Shown here: in pieces, positions 58,860 through 64,000 of the stretch
Position numbering within the stretch: the stretch's first letter is position 1
Layout of the letters: every line of letters begins with the position of its first letter
Source of the DNA: Margaritifera margaritifera
Lineage: Eukaryota; Mollusca; Bivalvia; Unionida; Margaritiferidae
Length of the DNA: 64,000 nucleotides
Direction of reading: 5' to 3'
Assembly (NCBI GenBank): GCA_029931535.1
Contig: JAQPZY010001064.1
Span: forward strand, 186,001 to 250,000
Position numbers and translations under genes: made by a program
The notes under the pieces: generated by a model
Seen by the model: only the letters and a program-made list of their open reading frames with translations
What the model was told of the DNA's origin: nothing
Databases searched by the model: none

Positions 58860-61772
58860 TTTATTAAAGAAAGAAAGAATGAATGTATTAATTTCAGGTT
58901 AATATCACACAAATATTTCACTTAAAACTTGCAATGTATGTACATGTACATCATTGTAACATGTTTGTAGCTGATTTATGTATACACATAAGAACAAAGG
59001 AGAAACTGCCAGAATATTTAGTGAGAGATATTATATGTTGGGTAGTTGAAACATCCTGATTTGAACACAGCAAATTGTCAGCCTGCTTTAGCTCAAGTGG
59101 TAGCTGATTCCATTCAGAAGATCCTGTATATGTAAATGTCTTTTTCAATGCATTAGTTCCTGGTTTTTAGTAGTTTTAAACGTAGGTTTCATGCTGATCT
59201 TAAAGAGTACATAGAGGCAGTATTGCTGGTTTGGACAACAGGCATGTCATTCAGGTAAAGAGGTGTTAAATTATGATGGGCTCTATAGACCAAAATACAT
59301 CTAAGATAAGATATTCTTTTGTCAGTTTAAAGACTTAAACATATCAGCAGATGGTGTCATTGGATTGACATCTAGGATAATTCTAGCTGCATGCTTTTGA
59401 AGTTTGATTATACGATTAATATTAGGTGTACATGAGCCACATACAGTGCAACAGTAGTCAATAATGGGTAATGTGTAAGTTGAATAGAATGGTTTCCTTG
59501 CATGCATTGGTAGATATTTATTCTGTCTTTGCAGAAGTGTTTGTTTGAAAGCTATAATGTTATGGACATGATCTTTGTGATGATTCCAAGGTAGTTTATC
59601 ATCAACATATATTCTTAGGAGCTTATGGCATTCTACATTAGATATATATTCATCATTTACAGACAATCGAATGGTGTTTTGCATGGATAATCTGTTTGAT
59701 GTTCCTACTAGAACTATTGTGGTCTTTTGGTATTTATATACATTCGATTGTCTTGACACCATTTACTGATATGATTAAGATCATGCTGCAACCGTTCTTG
59801 GATTGTGTTGCAGTTTTCACCCATTGTTTGGAATGTTGCATCATCTGCATACATATCAGTTTCAGTGTTTTCTGTATACAATGGCAGGTCATTAATGTAT
59901 AAGAGAAATAAGAGAGGTCCTAGGATTGAACCCTGAGGCACACAATATTTTGTTTGACCAGGACTTGATAGAGTACTGTTTAGTTTTGCTCTTGCTGGGT
60001 TCTGTCACCAAGATAAGACTGTATCCAGGAAATAGTTTTTGCACTAAAATTGTAACAGATGAGCTTTCAAATAAGGGTATTGTGGTCAACAAAGTCAAAT
60101 GCCTTCTTTAGATCTAAAAAGATATATTTCTTAGTATGTTACCCTTTATCAATGTGTTCAAGCCATTTATCAGTTATTTTTATTAGTATCGTATGACATG
60201 AGTGGTTTGATCTAAAGCTTGATTAGTGTTGATGTAAGAGGTCATTTGTTTGTAAGAAAGTATTGATTTGTTTTGCAACATGTTTCTCAATAATTTTGGA
60301 AATGGTGGGTAGGACCGAAATGAATCTGTAATTTTCTGGAAGATCTTTCTCATTGCCCTTATGCAATGGTGTTATTCTTGCCCTCTTTAAGGTATAAGGA
60401 AATTTGTTACATTATAGACTTAAGTTTATAATGTGTGCTGTATACTTGCATATTGTATTAGCACTTAGTTTTAACAATTTAGGGTCTATTCCACCTACCT
60501 GTCTGTGCCTTTTTGAGTATTAAGGTTTTTGAGATAGTGCCGTACATCTTCATTTGTTATTTCCATTATTTCTAGTTTATTTTCAAGGTTGTTCTAAGTT
60601 TGGAGCCTCCATATTTTTCTAACTTTGTTTTGTTTGGGGTTGGGTCATTTATTTTGATATCATTAGCACAATTGCAGAAATGGTTGTTTAGATGTTCAGC
60701 TATGTCTTTGATGTCAGAAAGGATTTTATTGCCATTTTTTCATGTGAGTTGGGAAACCTGGATTTTCTTCAGGATGTAATTCATTAGTACATTTGCAAAG
60801 AGTTCTAGTGTTTTTGTTTTGCTTTATGGCTTCTTTGAAATAGGTTTGTTTTGATTTCCTGATGAGGGACACTGTTTTGTTGCACCATAATCCATAATTT
60901 CCATCATCCCTTTGTGATATTGATCTCTTGGCTCTATTATAATAGCAGTTTGGATTTTCTTATTATACCAATTAGGCTGTCTATGTGTTTTTATTCTTAT
61001 ATGTGTTTATGGAGCATGTTTTTCAAATATATCTAAGAATTTCGAGTAAAATACATCAAGACCTTCATTTGGGTCCTGACATTCCAAAATTTGCTCAAAT
61101 CATGCGTTAGCTGAGTCAAATAGAAACGTATTGTTGTGACATTTTTTATAACATCTGTATTTCATTTCTAAATGCTTTACACTCTTTGGGTATGTGAACC
61201 AGTCTTGTGAGCACTGGAGAATGGTGACTTGTGGTAAGTAATGGTACTCTTCATTGTATGGTATTTTTGGGATGAGTGTAAATACATGGTCAATAATAGA
61301 TGAGGTTCAATTTGTTCGCCTTGTTGGTGTCTTCACAAGCTGACTAAGATTATATGTTTGTGTCATATTTAACCATTTACTATTGGTACAAGATGGATGA
61401 AAGTTGATATTAAAATAACAGAGAAGAACCAGTTCCAGGTTTCCAGGTGTAGCCATGATTATTTGGTCCTAAAATTGTTCATTCCATGAAGATTGGGCAG
61501 TTTTGGTGGATGGTACACAAAGCAGGTTAGAACTGATCTGGTGTGGGGTAATGTGAATCCAAGGCAAATAGTTTCCAGATCATTGTCTTCTAAATCTAGG
61601 TGTTGCTTGTAATTTAGATCATTCCTTATATATACCAGAAGTCCCCCTCCAGATTTGCATATTCAATCCCTCTGTTCAAATACAGACCCATCTGTTTGTA
61701 ATTCTCTATCAGTTATGCTAGATTTAAGGAAAGTTTCACACAATCCAAGGAGAAGTAGTAGTGAAAGGCTAG
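58860..61772 (-). mobile_element. Non-LTR retrotransposon (LINE), 5' part displaced by DIRS copy 3
   Basis: Minus strand. The AP-endonuclease domain is entered at 61760 (LGLCETFLKSSITDRELQTD, GGGLLVYIRNDLNYKQHL, YHPPK). A degraded middle follows. RT appears as MPQGSILGPLLFLLYINDLP and TDMYADDATFQTM (59941-59714), then the thumb/C-terminus 59762-59322 and the closing FTYTGSSEWNQLPLEL at 59148-58951. Gene order and motifs fit the CR1/Jockey/L2 group; the exact clade cannot be told. The endonuclease N-terminus is cut off where DIRS copy 3 begins. Many stops, so inactive. Confidence 0.85.
59322..60400 (-). pseudogene. LINE reverse transcriptase, finger to thumb
   Basis: Around 60100-59892 the minus strand shows KAFDFVDHNTL-like and FLDTVLSWXGDRTQ-like segments in changing frames. 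MPQGSILGPLLFLLYINDLP then leads to the catalytic YADD, HDLNHISKWCQDNRMYINTK, and after a frameshift NEYISN…LLRIYVDDKLPWNHH, then LPIIDYCCTVCGSCTPNINR and IIKLQKHAARIILD. All typical of LINE ORF2 after the palm. Confidence 0.85.
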
Positions 61773-62604
61773 TTTTTATAGCAGTAATACATGACCCATC
61801 ACTATAGCGTAGCTTACTCTTTTTTGGTGCTGCGAAACCTCGTTCATTTCATGTGATTACATCCTCCCACAGAGCGGAGAATTGTCAATAAGATATGGTC
61901 CACTCGTGCACCTCACATGCCCATGTGCAGAACAATCATCTTTTTCAAGGACATCATGTCAGTGGACTTGTGTCAAAGTTGTGACCAGAGAAAACTTGCT
62001 TGTTGTTAGTGCTTCATCACGTTGTGGTCTTTCCTTCTATTAAGTTTTATATCTCAGTGTTACGTTTATCCTTTCCATATTCATTTCACATGTTGCTAAC
62101 CCCCTCCCCTTTCAGAATATTGTTCTTTAATAGACCTCTTAGATTATTACACTGTATCCCACTCCTTAGGGGTTAGTGTATGCTCATGTTCAATGCTCAT
62201 GTTCAATATCAATGACAACTAGGTACGGGTAAGTCTTTTGTGTCCACCCTAACATACAAGGAATTACGTATTCCTTTCTCTTTCAATAATTGTCTAAACA
62301 TGAAGCTCAGTGGTTTTTTTTTTCATCTTTGTATATTGATATTTGTTATCGTGACTTGGCATCACATTGTTATTGTTTGTGTGTTTGCAATTGCTTCTTA
62401 ATTAAGGTTTAACAATTGAACATTGTACTTTACTGTAAAAGAAAGACAGGTGAGTTTTTATTGTTTACCTGTGCACTCACAGGTAAGTTAACTGGGGTGT
62501 ATATAGCACACACCATTTAAAGAACAGTTGAGTTCACATGTGACATATTGTAACATAGTCATTATTCATTGTTTTCTTGCAGGAAATTTTTATTTCAGAG
62601 AACA

Positions 62605-62734
62605 ATGTTGGAACAGTCCATGGAGAAGCGTGGCAACAAGAAGGGCCCCTGGGATACTCATCCCAACTGCCTTACTTGCTCAAAATACACATGGAAAAAT
62701 AAATGTGCATTTTGCAAATTATGGTCGACTGAAA
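62605..62734 (+). pseudogene. Gag-like N-terminus of DIRS copy 3
   Basis: ATG follows a TTATTTCAG acceptor-like site: MLEQSMEKRGNKKGPWDTHP, NCLTC, then CAFCKLWS. This is the best-preserved version of the KGPWDTHPxCLxC…CxxCxLW motif found in all three copies, ending at a TGA soon after. Cys pairs suggest a zinc site. Confidence 0.7.
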
Positions 62735-62969
62735 TCTGAATCTAGTCGATTCCAGATGCACATATAAAGGAAGGAGGACACATCCTGCTGCCTCCTCTTG
62801 AGAATATTTAGGTTTCTCTCTTGCAGAGCCTCAAGGGGCCCACTGCAAGATAATTAGCTCTTCATGTTGGAAGAGCACTCCCGAGTCCCAGGAGATTATG
62901 GGACAAGTCTCCTCAGAGAAAAGTGAGACCCTTCCAGAAGGAGGGACTGAAAGTTGAAGGAGTGCATTG

Positions 62970-63199
62970 CCTCCCCCCCCCCCCCCCCGAAAGAGGAGAA
63001 GTTGAGCATATTGCATGTTCAGAGTAGCGTGTTGCACCCTTGCGGGAGGGAGGAGAAGCACTGCATGCCTCACATTTTGGGTAGCATGTTACACCCTCTC
63101 ACAAAGGAAGATAGGCACTGCACCCTGCACTCCATGGATAGCATGTTGCACCCACTCGAGCGGGAGGAGCATTTCTGCGCCCTTTATAGTGAAGAATAA
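62970..63199 (+). repeat. Gag tandem repeats of DIRS copy 3, unit about 57 bp
   Basis: Three units start near 63023, 63079 and 63137 (gtagcNtgttNcaccc … ggagga … gcactgc), preceded by a run of 17 C at 62972-62988. In one frame each gives MLHPL-REE-HC-like peptides. They are positionally equivalent to the GFECDPP-RGRS repeats and poly-C of copy 1. Confidence 0.65.
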
Positions 63200-63547
63200 G
63201 ACGAACAATGTTCTGACATCTCAATGTTTGGCAGCCATTCACTAGGCAAGTTAATGTCTAGTGACCGTTCACCAAACAGTGGTCACTGGTCAGTTCATCC
63301 TGGGTACTGGTCAGATTGTACCAGTCACTGGCCATCGGTCATCTCATACTGATTGCTGACTATTCACCAGTCATCGATCAGATGCCTCACGGTATGGGGA
63401 TAGGAAACTGACTGAGTTCCCCCTTCTCCCCCACTCTACCATCTCATCCTATGTAGGAATGGGAGTCTGCCTACAGGGCTCAGACTAGGGAATGGGATTG
63501 GATGGGTATCCCCTCATTCCTATTATCTCTGTGAATCCTTATGGGAT

Positions 63548-63907
63548 GTGGGGCACTGCACCTCAAGGGAATTAGTCCTTTATGCCTCAATGGAACTTTT
63601 GCACATCTGTTGTGATGTTGCAGTGGACTCTTTGAAGGTCTTACTTAACCATAGTAAAGACTTTCTCATGACTGCTCCTTTGGAAGCTGAATCCCTCCTC
63701 AGAGGACTCATTCCTACTATGGTTTCCCAAGATCTGAAGGATCATCAACAAAGATCCTTTACAACCACTTCTTGCCCATCAAAATTGGCCAGAAGCATAG
63801 TAAACTTCCTCCTCAACCATTGTGGTCGCCGAAGACCTCCAAAACAATGTTCTGTAATCCTCCTGACTTTCGTAATGAAGGTGTGGGGGGGGGGGGACCA
63901 GCCCTAG
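63548..63907 (+). pseudogene. DIRS gag/capsid-like domain, copy 3 (partial)
   Basis: Open 119 codons: the part LMTAPLEAESLLRGLIPTMV, SQDLKDHQQRSF and CPSKLARS aligns with copy 2 at 36174-36300 (APLKAEKFFDGFITSVVSQD). The tail runs into a poly-G tract at about 63884. The upstream half of the domain found in copy 2 is not recognisable here. Confidence 0.6.
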
Positions 63908-64000
63908 GGACTCAAACCCTCTCCTGCCATGTATTCCTCTCCAAAACATGCTCATCTGGGCCTCTTTTCAGAGGCTTGGTCAAGCATCATGGATGATGGG

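Larger units (their letters stand above)
61773..64000 (+). mobile_element. DIRS-like retrotransposon, copy 3 (continues beyond window)
   Basis: The left end tttttatagcagtaatacat resembles the left end of copy 2 (ttttaatagcagtaatac), followed by a catcactatag segment and a diverged terminal repeat (ttactcttttttggtgctgc, cctcccacagagcgg) comparable to copy 1. Gag opening at 62605, repeats, gag domain, and in the last 50 bases the GPLFRGLVKHHG start of the RT segment shared with copy 1 (GPLFGGLVKHHG). Inserted into the LINE endonuclease. The right end is outside the window. Confidence 0.8.

Noticed and set aside
59696..59902. Plus-strand open frame over the LINE
   Set aside because: It is antisense to the reverse transcriptase catalytic segment and has no motif.
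1..64000. CRISPR arrays, bacterial promoters or operons, tRNA or rRNA genes
   Set aside because: No regularly spaced identical repeats with unique spacers, no operon-like gene packing and no cloverleaf or rRNA core seen. Splice signals and transposon types are eukaryotic.

Overview
The window looks like AT-rich, intron-rich metazoan DNA. The transposon mix (DIRS-like tyrosine-recombinase retrotransposons, a Ty3/gypsy element with the integrase before the reverse transcriptase, a Penelope-like fragment, hAT, piggyBac-like and pogo-like elements, and an AP-endonuclease LINE) together with CARD-domain exons suggests a marine invertebrate. A mollusc or other lophotrochozoan is plausible, but the phylum cannot be fixed from the sequence alone. 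I see no bacterial-type operons, no tRNA or rRNA genes and no CRISPR array.

Host genes. The only convincing host coding sequence is on the + strand, as small exons in very large introns. One exon at the left edge (1-115) joins in frame to a short terminal exon (3884-3946) and ends in a stop. A second chain, 4307-4417, 4576-4650, 18404-18438, 39994-40309, 41673-41954 and 53853-53918, has matching splice phases throughout. It encodes a Ser-rich segment, then two CARD-like death-fold domains, then a short segment that continues beyond what I can follow. The first CARD exon carries an in-frame TGA.

Mobile DNA. Three DIRS-like elements lie on the + strand. Copy 1 (4924-10106) is nearly full length, with inverted terminal repeats and an internal complementary region. 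Copy 2 (34136-37546) is internally deleted and sits inside a minisatellite. Copy 3 (from about 61773 to the window end) is inserted into a minus-strand LINE (58860-61772). A minus-strand Ty3/gypsy element (about 45298-50040) has the order gag-protease-integrase-RT-RNase H, like Gmr1. It shares its LTR with a second, deleted copy (44560-45297).

DNA transposons and other repeats. These include a foldback MITE (10823-11436), a pogo-like MITE (20977-21797), a hAT element with a BED finger and near-perfect 8-bp target duplication (32362-33629), a hAT-like element (55017-56513), and a piggyBac-like element inserted in an AAT microsatellite (56755-58172). The last two appear nested in an older inverted-repeat element (54009-58359). 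Further fragments are a Penelope-like 3' end (26395-26776), a gypsy gag (24104-24600) and piggyBac N-terminal pieces. Two uncharacterised repeat families occupy 14.6-18.0 kb and 24.7-25.4 kb, and a segmental repeat pair lies at 26.2-27.3 and 30.0-30.7 kb. Almost every transposon ORF is broken, so the region is mostly intron filled by successive insertions.
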